From: Lacisediminihabitans changchengi
GTDB lineage: Bacteria > Actinomycetota > Actinomycetes > Actinomycetales > Microbacteriaceae
Assembly (NCBI RefSeq): GCF_016634425.1
Contig: NZ_JAEPES010000002.1
Location: 248,001 to 312,000 of the forward strand
Direction of reading: 5' to 3'
Length of the DNA stretch: 64,000 bases
Position numbers and translations under genes: made by a program. The first letter of the stretch is position 1; every line of letters begins with the position of its first letter. The notes below the pieces were generated by a model that saw nothing but the letters and a program-made list of their open reading frames with translations, did not search any database and had not been told where the DNA came from. Shown piece after piece: positions 18,396 to 27,519 of this stretch.

Positions 18396-19331
18396 CTACG
18401 CGTGCAGGGCGGCGTTCAGGGTGATGCCGCGGCCGTCGCGGGCGAGAACCTCGACCGCTCCGGTGACCGAGTTGCGGCGGAACAGCAGGTTCGGCACACC
18501 GGAGAGTTCCACGGCCTTCACGCTGCGCGGCTCCGTGCCGAGCACCGTCACCTTGGTGCCCGCCGTCACGTAGAGCCCAGCCTCCACGATCGAATCGTCG
18601 CCGATCGAGATGCCGATGCCGGAGTTGGCACCGAGCAAGGCCCTCGCTCCGACGGCGACGCGTTCGGTGCCGCCGCCCGACAGCGTGCCCATGATCGACG
18701 CGCCGCCGCCGACATCCGCCCCATCTCCGACGACGACGCCCTGCGAGATGCGCCCCTCGACCATGGAGGTGCCGAGCGTGCCGGCGTTGAAGTTGACGAA
18801 CCCCTCGTGCATCACCGTGGTGCCGGGGGAGAGATACGCACCCAGACGCACACGGGAGGCGTCGGCGATACGCACCCGGGGAGGCGTCACGTAGTCGAGC
18901 AGTCGCGGGAACTTGTCGATGCCGTGGGTGGCGATGCCGGCCCGCTGCAGCAGCGGCCGCAGGCGGTCGAAGTCGGCGGGATGCACGGGGCCCGCGTTCG
19001 TCCAGGCGACGATCGGTAGCTGCCCGAAGATGCCGTCGAGGTTGATCGAGTTGGGCTCGACCAGCAGGTGGCTCAGCAGGTGCAGGCGTAGGTAGGCATC
19101 CGAGGTCGACGTGGGGGCGGCATCCAGGTCGATCTGCACGGTCACGAAGTCGACGTGCACATTGCGGCGCGGATCGTCGCCGATGAGCGGCTCGAGGCTG
19201 GTCGGCGAGATGTACGGATCGCGGCCGGCCGGGATCGGCCCGAGCGCGGGAGCCGGGTACCAGGTGTCGAGCACGGTGCCGTCCCCGGCGATCGTGGCGA
19301 GTCCATAACCCCAGGCGCTACGTTCAGTCAT
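18396..19331 (-). CDS. dapD: Tetrahydrodipicolinate N-succinyltransferase DapD
   Basis: Transfers succinyl from succinyl-CoA to tetrahydrodipicolinate in diaminopimelate/lysine synthesis. At 311 aa it matches the actinobacterial form. The C-terminal half is a left-handed beta helix of hexapeptide repeats ([20 protein letters not shown], then [15 protein letters not shown]). The N-terminal domain has a [14 protein letters not shown] block. Start ATG 19329-19331 is divergent from dapE with only 42 bases between, so the two share a bidirectional promoter region. Confidence 0.95.
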   Translation of the reverse strand: MTERSAWGYGLATIAGDGTVLDTWYPAPALGPIPAGRDPYISPTSLEPLIGDDPRRNVHVDFVTVQIDLDAAPTSTSDAYLRLHLLSHLLVEPNSINLDGIFGQLPIVAWTNAGPVHPADFDRLRPLLQRAGIATHGIDKFPRLLDYVTPPRVRIADASRVRLGAYLSPGTTVMHEGFVNFNAGTLGTSMVEGRISQGVVVGDGADVGGGASIMGTLSGGGTERVAVGARALLGANSGIGISIGDDSIVEAGLYVTAGTKVTVLGTEPRSVKAVELSGVPNLLFRRNSVTGAVEVLARDGRGITLNAALHA

Positions 19332-19373
19332 GACCCCAGGGTAGCGGCGGCCACGGCTCGGTAAACTCGGCCC

Positions 19374-20480
19374 GTGACCCCTGATGACGCCACCTCAGCT
19401 GACGCCCCCGTGCTCGACCTCGGCGCCAGCTCGCTCGAGATCACCCGTGCGCTGTGCGACATCCCCTCCGTCTCCGACGACGAGGGCACCATCACCGAGG
19501 CGATCATCCGCTCGCTCGAGGGTCTCGATCACCTCGAGGTGATGCGGGATGCCGACACCATCGTCGCCCGAACCACCCTCGGTCGCGCCCGCCGGGTGGT
19601 CATCGCCGGCCACACCGACACGGTGCCGATCAACCACAACCTGCCGACCCGCGTCGAAACGGATGGCGGGGTCGACTACCTCTGGGGCCGCGGCACCGTC
19701 GACATGAAGGCCGGCGTCGCGGTGCAGCTGAAGCTCGCCGCGGAGCTCACCGACCCGCCGGTCGACCTCACCTGGATCTGGTACGACCACGAGGAAGTCG
19801 ACTCCTCCCTGAACGGCCTCGGCCGGGTCGCCCGCAACCGTCCCGAGCTGCTGGCCGGTGACTTCGCCATCCTGGGCGAGCCGACGAACTCGCAGGTGGA
19901 GGGCGGCTGCAACGGCACCATGCGCGCCGAGATCCGTCTCACCGGGCTGCGTGCGCATTCGGCCCGGGCATGGGTGGGCAAGAACGCGATCCACGCTGCT
20001 GCCCCGGTGCTCGACATCTTGGCCGTGTACGAACCCGCCCAGGTCGAGGTCGATGGGTTGGTCTATCGCGAGGGACTCAACGCCGTGCTCATCGCCGGCG
20101 GTGTGGCCACGAACGTCATCCCCGACGAGTGCATCATCACGGTCAACTACCGCTTCGCCCCGAGCAAGAGTGCAGCAGATGCCGAGGCGCACCTGCGCGA
20201 GACCTTTGCCGGTTTCGAGCTGGTCGTCACCGATTCTGCGGAGGGCGCGCGCCCTGGTCTGAACGATCCGCTGGCGCTGGAGTTCGTCGCGGCGGTCGGC
20301 GGAGTGGCCAAGCCGAAGTACGGCTGGACGGATGTCGCCCGCTTCTCGGCCCTCGGCATCCCCGCCGTCAACTACGGGCCCGGCGATCCGCTCCTGGCCC
20401 ATGCCGATGACGAGCGCGTCGCCATCGAGCAGATCGCCGAATGCGAACGCGGGCTGCGGGCGTGGCTGACGGGACCGTGA
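19374..20480 (+). CDS. dapE: Succinyl-diaminopimelate desuccinylase DapE
   Basis: Zinc-dependent M20-family hydrolase that releases succinate from succinyl-DAP. It is 368 aa. Metal-binding blocks are AGHTDTVPI (about 80), [11 protein letters not shown] (about 104) and the [11 protein letters not shown] segment with the general base. A dimerisation lid domain lies at about 185-290. GTG 19374 is used. It overlaps the start of the next gene (GTGA), which suggests coupling. Confidence 0.94.
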   Translation: MTPDDATSADAPVLDLGASSLEITRALCDIPSVSDDEGTITEAIIRSLEGLDHLEVMRDADTIVARTTLGRARRVVIAGHTDTVPINHNLPTRVETDGGVDYLWGRGTVDMKAGVAVQLKLAAELTDPPVDLTWIWYDHEEVDSSLNGLGRVARNRPELLAGDFAILGEPTNSQVEGGCNGTMRAEIRLTGLRAHSARAWVGKNAIHAAAPVLDILAVYEPAQVEVDGLVYREGLNAVLIAGGVATNVIPDECIITVNYRFAPSKSAADAEAHLRETFAGFELVVTDSAEGARPGLNDPLALEFVAAVGGVAKPKYGWTDVARFSALGIPAVNYGPGDPLLAHADDERVAIEQIAECERGLRAWLTGP

Positions 20481-21715
20481 CTGAGCTCGCCACCGCGCAC
20501 GCACGTCCGGTGGCCGCACGGCGGTACCTCGAGGTGCGCTACCGGCTGACCCCGTGGTGGCTGAAGGTGTTCGTCGTCTGGGCGCTGTCCCGCGTGGTGA
20601 CGACGAGCCTGCTGGTGCTGTTCGCGTCGTGGCAGCCACGCAACTACTGGACCGGCCCACACCCCGGCTACCTCGGCTTCGCGCAACTCTGGGACAGCAC
20701 CTGGTACCACTACGTGGCGGTGTCCGGCTATCCGCCGACGCTGCCGGTGGATGCCGCGGGGCACGTGACGCAGAACTCCTGGGCGTTCCTGCCCGCCTAC
20801 TCGATGCTCGTGCGCTTCCTGATGACGGTGACGGCCCTGCCGTGGGACCTGCTCTCCGTGGTCGTCTCGTTCGCGTTCTCGCTGGCCGCCGCGCTGGTGT
20901 TCTTCCGGCTGATGCGACGCGTTCTCCCCGCTGGCACGTCGCTGTTCGCCGTGGTGCTGTTCTGCGCGGCACCGCTCTCGCCGATTCTGCAGGTGTCGTA
21001 CGCCGAGCCGATGTTCCTGTTCCTGCTGGCGCTCGCGCTCCTGTTGCTCGTCACGCGTCGCTATGCCCTGATGTTCCCGATCGTCGCGCTCGCCGGGCTC
21101 ACGAGGCCAGGGCTGCTCGCGCTGGCGCTCACGCTCGGGCTGCACGTCATCCTGCGCTGGGTGCGGCGCGACCGCGACCCGTTTCCGCTGCCGGAGCGCG
21201 CACTGGCGGTCGCGATCACGATGTTCACCGGGCTGATGGGATTCGCCTGGCCGCTGCTTGCCTGGGCCGTGACGGGGGTGCCGGGGGCCTATACCGAGAC
21301 CGAGCTGGCCTGGCGGAGCGATTACATCGGGTATCAGAGCCTGCTTCCGCTCACCCCATGGTTTCAAGCTGCGGGCTTCTGGGGTGCCCAGTGGCATCTC
21401 GGCTGGGCCGTCTATCCGCTGCTCGGCCTCATCGTCGCCGGCTTCGCCGCGCTGCTGTTCGTTCCGGCCGTGCGGCGGCTCGGACCCGATCTTCGGCTTT
21501 GGCTGGCGAGCTATGGGCTCTACCTGTTCGCGGTGTTCTTTCCGCAGTCGAGCACGTTCCGTCTCCTGATTCCGATCTTCCCGATGCTGGGGGCAGCCGC
21601 GCAACCCCGGGCGTGGTGGTACCGGATATCGCTGGTCGTGCTCTGCGTGGCGGGCCAGTTCGGTTGGCTCTTCATCTGCTGGTGGTTCGACGGCTACGAC
21701 TGGACTCCGCCGTGA
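20477..21715 (+). CDS. Polytopic membrane protein resembling PIG-V-type mannosyltransferases
   Basis: A 412-aa protein with about ten hydrophobic helices. The first outside loop has the pattern LWDSTWYHYVAVSGYP, close to the WD-x-Y-x-x-IA-x-GYP motif of GPI mannosyltransferase PIG-V-like GT-C proteins, so a polyprenyl-phosphate-sugar transferase is the best guess. GTG 20477 overlaps the dapE stop by four bases; an upstream ATG at 20441 would overlap dapE by 40 bases. Substrate and acceptor are unknown. Confidence 0.75.
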   Translation: MTELATAHARPVAARRYLEVRYRLTPWWLKVFVVWALSRVVTTSLLVLFASWQPRNYWTGPHPGYLGFAQLWDSTWYHYVAVSGYPPTLPVDAAGHVTQNSWAFLPAYSMLVRFLMTVTALPWDLLSVVVSFAFSLAAALVFFRLMRRVLPAGTSLFAVVLFCAAPLSPILQVSYAEPMFLFLLALALLLLVTRRYALMFPIVALAGLTRPGLLALALTLGLHVILRWVRRDRDPFPLPERALAVAITMFTGLMGFAWPLLAWAVTGVPGAYTETELAWRSDYIGYQSLLPLTPWFQAAGFWGAQWHLGWAVYPLLGLIVAGFAALLFVPAVRRLGPDLRLWLASYGLYLFAVFFPQSSTFRLLIPIFPMLGAAAQPRAWWYRISLVVLCVAGQFGWLFICWWFDGYDWTPP

Positions 21716-21823
21716 CCCGTGGCCCGATTCGCGCCCCACCGGCGCGTCGCCTGGACGCCCCCGTTTTCGGGTTCGCCGAAAGGTACGGGATAATGGAGGT
21801 TATTCCACGAAAGGGGATTCATC

Positions 21824-22000
21824 ATGGCAGCCATGAAGCCGAGGACCGGAGACGGACCGATGGAGGCTGTTAAGGAGGGACGCCTCATCATCGTGCGCGT
21901 TCCGCTCGAAGGTGGGGGTCGCCTGGTGGTCTCGGTCAACGATGCCGAGGCCAGAGAACTCCATGACGCACTCGCAGGGGTCGTCGCAGCGTCCGCGTAA
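21824..22000 (+). CDS. DUF3117 small protein
   Basis: A 58-aa protein beginning MAAMKPRTGDGPMEAVKEGR and ending in an ELHDALAGVVAAS helix. This is the conserved actinobacterial DUF3117 family, of unknown function. ATG 21824 has AAAGGGGA seven bases upstream. A TAATGG box at 21791-21796 could be its -10 element. It sits upstream of the O-methyltransferase/tatB block, as I recall for the equivalent small gene in mycobacteria. Confidence 0.88.
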   Translation: MAAMKPRTGDGPMEAVKEGRLIIVRVPLEGGGRLVVSVNDAEARELHDALAGVVAASA

Positions 22001-22012
22001 GCGGATCACGCA

Positions 22013-22639
22013 TCAGCGTTTCGTCAGCTGCAGCAATCCGTCACCCACGGGTGACAGGGCACTGATGACCGCGTCAGAGGTCGCGATCTCCCTCAGCAGG
22101 GAACGGAATCCGGTAACGGTTTCGCCCCGCTGAGCGGGATCCGCGACCCTGTCGTGCCATAGCGCATGCGGAACCAGCACGATCCCGCCCGGGCGGGCCA
22201 ATCGCAGGGCATGCTCGACGTATTCGATCACCGATTGTGCGTCAGCGTCGACGAGCACGATGTCATACGAGCCCTCGTTCATGCGTGGAAGCACATCGAG
22301 AGCGCGACCGGTGATGAGCCGGATGCGGTTGCTCGGGATTCCCGCAGCCAGAAACGCCGTGCGCGCCGAATCCTGGTGGTCGGTCTCATAGTCGATCGAG
22401 GTGAGGGTCGCGCCGGGCGCGCCGGTGAGCATCCAGAGCCCGCTCACACCGACGCCGGTGCCGATCTCGATGATGTTCGTCGCCCGCGCGGCGGCCGCGA
22501 CCAGGGCGAGTTGCGCACCGGTCGCCGGGCTGATTGCATCCACTCCGAGTTCGACGGAGTGCTGCCGGGCTGTGGCGATCTCCGGTCGTTCGACGATGAA
22601 CTCTTCCGCGAACTTCCAGCTCGAATCTTTGTCTGACAC
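22013..22639 (-). CDS. SAM-dependent O-methyltransferase (class I, caffeoyl-CoA OMT-like)
   Basis: A 208-aa Rossmann-fold methyltransferase. The SAM site is visible as IIEIGTGVGVSGLWML (about 58-73), the acidic loop SIDYE, and YDIVLVDADAQ (about 125). GTG 22637-22639 is chosen because AAGGAG lies six bases upstream; longer frames lack family sequence. It is divergent from tatB with 65 bases between. The actinobacterial relatives are of unknown substrate; small phenolics or catechols are typical for the wider family. Confidence 0.87.
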   Translation of the reverse strand: MSDKDSSWKFAEEFIVERPEIATARQHSVELGVDAISPATGAQLALVAAAARATNIIEIGTGVGVSGLWMLTGAPGATLTSIDYETDHQDSARTAFLAAGIPSNRIRLITGRALDVLPRMNEGSYDIVLVDADAQSVIEYVEHALRLARPGGIVLVPHALWHDRVADPAQRGETVTGFRSLLREIATSDAVISALSPVGDGLLQLTKR

Positions 22640-22704
22640 CTGCACTCCTTGCTCGGTCCCTAAGCGTACGGGAGGTCTCCACTCGCAACGGCTAGTCTGA
22701 TCGG

Positions 22705-23073
22705 GTGTTGGGATTGACCTTCGACAAGTTGCTCGTGATCGCGGTGATCGCGGTCTTTGTCGTGGGTCCACAGCGCCTCCCTGCCTATGCCGCAAAGCTC
22801 GCGCATGTGGTGCGGGCGTTGCGCGACATGGCGAACGGCGCCAAAGACCGCCTGCGCGACGAGATGGGTCCGGAGTTCGACGACGTCGACTGGCAGAAGC
22901 TCGATCCGCGTCAGTACGATCCGCGCCGCATCATCCGCGACGCCCTGTTCGACGACGAGTCGGCTCCCTCGGTTGCGGTGGTGCGCCCGCCCAGCACGGA
23001 GTCCGCGTCGGTCAAGCGCAGTCGACAGATGGCCGACGGTGCGCCGACGCCGTTCGACAGCGAAGCGACCTGA
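22705..23073 (+). CDS. tatB: Sec-independent protein translocase subunit TatB
   Basis: A 122-aa TatA/TatB-family protein. A single N-terminal membrane helix (about 7-21) leads to the VGPQRLP hinge, an amphipathic helix (AAKLAHVVRALRDMANGAK) and a polar tail. The long charged region and the neighbourhood (O-methyltransferase, Mrp) fit TatB rather than TatA. It would serve Tat substrates such as EfeB in this window. GTG 22705 is used. Confidence 0.88.
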   Translation: MLGLTFDKLLVIAVIAVFVVGPQRLPAYAAKLAHVVRALRDMANGAKDRLRDEMGPEFDDVDWQKLDPRQYDPRRIIRDALFDDESAPSVAVVRPPSTESASVKRSRQMADGAPTPFDSEAT

Positions 23074-23089
23074 CTTAGCGCCGGTAGTC

Positions 23090-24640
23090 TCAGCGCCGCC
23101 GCAGCGCCTTCAGCGTGCGCAGCAGCGTGATCATCAGCGGGCCCATCTTCGCGAACTCCGCCCCGGTGCGCGGCAGCGTCATGATGCCGGTCACCGCCGA
23201 GATGGTGCGCGGCTCGACGAATCGCAGAAGTCCCTCGGGGCCGTTTCGGCGCCCGACGCCGGAGTCTTTCATGCCGCCCATCGGCGCGTCAACTGAGGGG
23301 AGGGTGGCGCGGAAGCCCTCGTTGATGTTGACGCTGCCGGAATCCAAGAATTCGGCGACGCGGATGCCGCGCCGCACCGATCCGCTGAAGACCGAGGCGT
23401 TGAGGCCGTAGGTGGTGTCGTTGGCCTGGGCGATGGCGTCGTCAACCGTGTCGACGACGGTAATCGCGACGACGGGACCGAAGGTCTCCGCGCGTGAGCA
23501 TGCCATGGCGTCGGTGACGTCGGTGAGCACGGTGGGTTCGAAGAATAGTGGCCCGAGGTCGGGGCGGGCGCGTCCGCCGGCGAGGAGGGTAGCGCCGTTC
23601 GCGAGTGCGTCGGCGACATGGGCCTGCACGCGCTCGAGTTGAAGGGGGAGCGCGAGGGAGCCGACATCCGTCGAATAGTCGTAGGCCGGACCCTGCTTCA
23701 GCGCTTTCGTGCGAGCGACGAACTCGGCGGTGAATTCGGTGGCCACCGCGCGGTGCACGTAGATGCGCTCGATCGAGGTGCAGAGCTGTCCCATCGACGA
23801 GAAGCAGCCGTACACCGCATTCTCGGCCGCCCTCTTCGGGTCGACGTCGTCGAGGATCAGCATGGGGTTCTTTCCCCCGAGCTCGAGCGAGGCGCCGATC
23901 AAGCGTTTGGCCGCCTGCTCGGCGACGGTGCTACCGGTGGCTGTCGACCCGGTGAAGCAGATGTAGTCGCTCGCGTCGATCACCGCCCCGCCGATGCTCG
24001 GCCCGTCCCCGGCGACGACGGTCCAGACCGCCTCGGGCACGCCGGCATCGATGAACGCCTTGCGGGAGGAGAGGATGCTCAGCGCACCCTGGTTGTCGGC
24101 CTTCTGCAGTACCGCATTGCCGGCGGCCAGCGCGGGGATCACATCGAACAGCGACAGGCTGAGCGGGTAGTTCCAGGGGGTGATGACACCGACCAGGCCC
24201 TTCGGCTGGTAGCCGACGCGGGTGCTGACGACGAGCGGGATGGCGGCCCGACGGCGGCGGGTGCGCAACACGCTGCGAGCGCTGACGGCGTAGTAGCGGG
24301 TGGTGCTCGCGCCGACGAAGACTTCCTCGAAGGCCTGGCCGCGGGTCTTGCCCGTCTCGGCCTGCACGCAGTCCATGAGTGCCTCGCGGCGCTCCAGCAG
24401 CAGGTCGTGCGCGCGCAGCAACACGCGACGGCGGTGATCGAAGCCGGCCGCCTGCCACTCGCGGCGCGCGAGTCGACCGCGGGTTGCGGCATCCATCACG
24501 TCCTGAGTGCTGCTCTGGGGCACATCGTGCAGTTTCGCGCCGGTGAAGGGTGCGAAGACGGGCGCGGTGGTGCCGGTCGACGAGAGGATGTCACGGTCGA
24601 GTTCATCGATGAACGACCGCTCGGGCTGGGCTCCGGGCAT
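23090..24640 (-). CDS. Succinate-semialdehyde dehydrogenase (ALDH superfamily)
   Basis: NAD(P)-dependent aldehyde dehydrogenase, 516 aa. It has the cofactor-site segment TPWNYPLSLSLFDVIPALAAGN (about 160-181), the general base in LELGGKNPML, and the catalytic cysteine in GQLCTSIERI. The overall pattern is that of actinobacterial GabD2-like succinic semialdehyde dehydrogenases, which feed 4-aminobutyrate carbon into the TCA cycle. It converges on tatB with 16 bases between stops. A LysR gene lies 80 bases upstream on the same strand. Other aldehyde substrates are possible. Confidence 0.85.
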   Translation of the reverse strand: MPGAQPERSFIDELDRDILSSTGTTAPVFAPFTGAKLHDVPQSSTQDVMDAATRGRLARREWQAAGFDHRRRVLLRAHDLLLERREALMDCVQAETGKTRGQAFEEVFVGASTTRYYAVSARSVLRTRRRRAAIPLVVSTRVGYQPKGLVGVITPWNYPLSLSLFDVIPALAAGNAVLQKADNQGALSILSSRKAFIDAGVPEAVWTVVAGDGPSIGGAVIDASDYICFTGSTATGSTVAEQAAKRLIGASLELGGKNPMLILDDVDPKRAAENAVYGCFSSMGQLCTSIERIYVHRAVATEFTAEFVARTKALKQGPAYDYSTDVGSLALPLQLERVQAHVADALANGATLLAGGRARPDLGPLFFEPTVLTDVTDAMACSRAETFGPVVAITVVDTVDDAIAQANDTTYGLNASVFSGSVRRGIRVAEFLDSGSVNINEGFRATLPSVDAPMGGMKDSGVGRRNGPEGLLRFVEPRTISAVTGIMTLPRTGAEFAKMGPLMITLLRTLKALRRR

Positions 24641-24720
24641 GCCTCATCTTATGGCGAGCGTGACCCCGTTGGTCGAGTGGCGCCCGACGAAGGAGGACGG
24701 CTATCGAGACCTGCCACAGG

Positions 24721-25638
24721 TCAACTGGGGCGATGCTCTTCGACGACCTGCGCGGCGACAGCGCGCAGCGCCTCCACGACCAGGCGAACGGATGGCCGCT
24801 CGGCGCGATCCGGACGCATCAGAGCCGAGATCTGCCGCACCGCTCGCACGCCGGAGAGCGGACGCGTGGTGAGGCCGTTCTCGTGGTCCCGCGTGGTGAA
24901 GCGCGGCAGGATGGCGAGCCCGTGCCCGCTGCCGACCAGCACCTCGGTGATGCCGTTGTCGACAAAGCGCTGGCCGATCTTGGCCTGTTGCCCAGTGATC
25001 GCTTCGAGCTGGCGCAGGATGCGGTCGAACGGGAAGCCCCGCGGCACCCCGATCCAGGTCTCGTCGATCAGGTCCTTGGCCGACAGGCTCGTCTTAGCCG
25101 TCAGCGGATGTCCCTCGGGAAGCGCGACGTCGAGAGGCTCCTCCATCAGCTTCACCACGGCGAGTCCGCGCTCGCGCCAGATCGGTTGCATGCCGGGGGA
25201 GTCGGCGAGCACGATGTCGAAGTCGGGGGTGAGATCGGCGAAGTCGGGAAGTACCGGATCCTGATCGGAGGCGATGAGGGTGAGGCCGGGGAGGTCGGCG
25301 ACCGCATCGAGCAGTCCGGGCAGCAGCATCTGCCCTCCCGTCGGGAAGGTGGTGAGGGTGACCTCGCCCCGGGGGGCCTGCTTGAAGTCCTCCCAGAGCG
25401 CGTCGGCGCGCTCCAGGGCGATGGCGACATCCGTTGCCGTCTGAGCCAGCATCCGTCCTGCACCGGTGAGCTGGATGCCGCGTCCCGATCGTTCGGTGAG
25501 CGGCACACCGGCCTCGCGCTGGAGCACTTTCAGCTGCTGGGACACCGCCGACACGGTGCGGTTCGTCGCCCGCGCGACGGCGGTGATGCTGCCCCGTTCT
25601 GCGAGTTCCCGCAGCAGTTCTAATCGACGCACGTCCAT
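24721..25638 (-). CDS. LysR-family transcriptional regulator
   Basis: A 305-aa regulator. The N-terminal winged helix-turn-helix (about 3-62: LELLRELAERGSITAVARAT, with SAVSQQLKVLQRE as recognition part) precedes a periplasmic-binding-like effector domain (about 90-295). It reads into the semialdehyde dehydrogenase gene downstream, so control of that gene is plausible. It is divergent from a small membrane peptide gene across about 100 AT-richer bases that would hold its operator. Confidence 0.9.
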   Translation of the reverse strand: MDVRRLELLRELAERGSITAVARATNRTVSAVSQQLKVLQREAGVPLTERSGRGIQLTGAGRMLAQTATDVAIALERADALWEDFKQAPRGEVTLTTFPTGGQMLLPGLLDAVADLPGLTLIASDQDPVLPDFADLTPDFDIVLADSPGMQPIWRERGLAVVKLMEEPLDVALPEGHPLTAKTSLSAKDLIDETWIGVPRGFPFDRILRQLEAITGQQAKIGQRFVDNGITEVLVGSGHGLAILPRFTTRDHENGLTTRPLSGVRAVRQISALMRPDRAERPSVRLVVEALRAVAAQVVEEHRPS

Positions 25639-25739
25639 GAAGACAGGCTACACATTCGTAGAAGAACTATTTGATTGTGCTAAAGGGTTGGCGGGTGTGG
25701 AATTGGGGTATTCACCATCAGTAGACCCGAGGTTTCTCC

Positions 25740-25847
25740 ATGCTCACCATCTCCATCATTCTTGTCGCCGTCTCCGTCTGGGCCATCACCGGATCGATCG
25801 TTGCCGCCAGCCGCGACGGCTACCGTCGCCTGCCCTCGCACCGCTGA
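25740..25847 (+). CDS. Small membrane peptide (35 aa)
   Basis: MLTISIILVAVSVWAITGSI is followed by a short basic tail with RDGYRRLPSHR. One membrane helix plus an RDGYxRxPxxR ending is a pattern I have seen in short actinobacterial proteins, which is why I list it. GAGG lies eight bases upstream of ATG 25740. It is divergent from the LysR gene and converges with mrp. Function unknown; it could also be chance. Confidence 0.5.
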   Translation: MLTISIILVAVSVWAITGSIVAASRDGYRRLPSHR

Positions 25848-25865
25848 ATCAACCCGCGATAACTT

Positions 25866-27017
25866 TCAGCGGACGCTGAAGCCGAGTTTGCGGCCGGCAA
25901 GCCCGCGACCGAGCGCGACCAGCGATTCTGCGAGTCCCGTGATCGCCGTCGCTGCCGGGTCTTCCGGGTCTGACAGCACCACCGGGGCACCGGCATCCCC
26001 GCCGGCGCGCAGCGGAATGCTCAGCGGGATCGACGCAAGCACCGGGACTTCCGCCGTGGCATCGACCGAAAGTCGCCGGGCGACTTCCGTGCCACCGCCC
26101 TCCCCGAACAGGTGAAGGATGCTGCCGTCGGGCTGGGCGAGACCCGCCATATTCTCGACGACGCCGATCACCTTCTGACCGGTCTGTCGCGCCACGATCG
26201 CGCTGCGCTCGGCGACCTCCGCCGCCGCCGGCTGCGGGGTCGTCACCACTAAGACCTCGGCCTGGGGGAGTAGCTGCCCGATCGAGATCGCGACATCGCC
26301 CGTCCCGGGCGGCAGGTCGAGCAGCAGCACGTCGAGATCGCCGAAATACACGTCGGTGAGGAACTGCTGGATAGTGCGGTGCAGCATCGGCCCGCGCCAC
26401 GACACCGCCGCGCCCGCGGCCGTCGACGTGTCGACGAACATGCCGATGGAGATCACCTTGACCCCGTGGGCGACCGGCGGCAGGATCATCTCGTTCACGC
26501 GGGTGGGCTTCGACCCCGTGATGCCGAGGATTCCCGGAATCGAGAAGCCGAAGACGTCCGCGTCCACGAGGCCGACGCGCAACCCGCGCTCGGCCAGCGC
26601 CACGGCGAGGTTGGCGGTCAAGGTCGACTTGCCGACCCCGCCCTTGCCGCTCGTGACCGCGATCACGCGGGTGAGCGAATCGGGGCCGAACTGCATGGTG
26701 CGGCTGCGTCCCGCCATCAGCTTCTCGGTGAGAGCTCCGCGTTCTTCGCGGGTCATCACCTGCACGTCGACCGCGACCGAGCTCACGCCAGACACTCCGG
26801 CGACCGCGGCGGTGACGTCGCGCTCGATGGTGTCGGCGGCCGGGCATCCGACGATCGTCAGCTTGATCTGAACGGATGCCGCGCCATCCGCGTCGACGGA
26901 CACGGGGCCCACCATGTCGAGTTCGGTGATCGGGCGGCGGATCTCCGGGTCGATGACGCGAGCGAGCGCGGAGAGAACATCGGCTGCTGGCCCCGAGTCC
27001 GGCGTGGGCTCAGGCAC
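25866..27017 (-). CDS. mrp: Mrp/ApbC-family P-loop ATPase
   Basis: Iron-sulfur cluster carrier of the Mrp/NBP35 family, 383 aa. An N-terminal MIP18/DUF59 domain (about 10-95: DPEIRRPITELDMVG, IVGCPAADTIERDV) is followed by a deviant Walker A GKGGVGKST (about 120) and DLPPGTGD. As in other actinobacterial Mrp proteins, the C-terminal CxxC that bridges a cluster in E. coli Mrp is missing (ENMAGLAQPDGS), so its cluster binding may differ. GTG 27015-27017 is chosen and overlaps the DUF1003 stop by eight bases. Confidence 0.92.
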   Translation of the reverse strand: MPEPTPDSGPAADVLSALARVIDPEIRRPITELDMVGPVSVDADGAASVQIKLTIVGCPAADTIERDVTAAVAGVSGVSSVAVDVQVMTREERGALTEKLMAGRSRTMQFGPDSLTRVIAVTSGKGGVGKSTLTANLAVALAERGLRVGLVDADVFGFSIPGILGITGSKPTRVNEMILPPVAHGVKVISIGMFVDTSTAAGAAVSWRGPMLHRTIQQFLTDVYFGDLDVLLLDLPPGTGDVAISIGQLLPQAEVLVVTTPQPAAAEVAERSAIVARQTGQKVIGVVENMAGLAQPDGSILHLFGEGGGTEVARRLSVDATAEVPVLASIPLSIPLRAGGDAGAPVVLSDPEDPAATAITGLAESLVALGRGLAGRKLGFSVR

Positions 27018-27519
27018 TCGGCGTGTCGTCCGTGGTCTTGTCCTTCTCCAGCTCCTCGAGCAGCGAGCGCAGCTCGGCGCGGATGAAGTCTTTGCTGGCG
27101 AGGTCCCGCACGGCCAGACGCAGCGCGACGACCTCGCGGGCCAGGTACTCCGTGTCGTTGAGGTTGCGCTCGGCACGCTGACGGTCCTGTTCGAACTGCA
27201 CCCGGTCGCGATCGTCCTGACGGTTCTGCGCGAGCAGGATCAGGGGGGCGGCGTACGAGGCCTGCAGCGAGAGGATCAGGGTGAGAAGGGTGAAGTTGGT
27301 TCTGCTCGGATCGAACTGCGCCGCCGGCGGGGCGGAGGAGTTATAGACCAGCCAGACGACCACGATGATGGTCATCCCGACCAGGAAGTACGAGGTACCC
27401 ATCGCACGGGCGAAGCCCTCGCTGAAGCGACCTACGCGATCTCGGCCGGTGAAGCGGCCGCGGAGGCCGGAGCGCAGCCCCTTGGGTGAGTCGAGACCGG
27501 GGTCATCGCGTCTGGCCAT
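27010..27519 (-). CDS. DUF1003 membrane protein
   Basis: A 169-aa protein with two membrane helices (about 45-62 and 75-97) joined by a short loop (NSSAPPAAQFDP). A conserved cytoplasmic helix follows with QNRQDDRDRVQFEQDRQRAE, and the end is acidic. This is the DUF1003 family, function unknown. The start has a strong AAGGAGG seven bases upstream, inside the end of the preceding gene. It forms an overlapping trio with the MgtE_N/CBS gene upstream and mrp downstream. Confidence 0.93.
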   Translation of the reverse strand: MARRDDPGLDSPKGLRSGLRGRFTGRDRVGRFSEGFARAMGTSYFLVGMTIIVVVWLVYNSSAPPAAQFDPSRTNFTLLTLILSLQASYAAPLILLAQNRQDDRDRVQFEQDRQRAERNLNDTEYLAREVVALRLAVRDLASKDFIRAELRSLLEELEKDKTTDDTPSA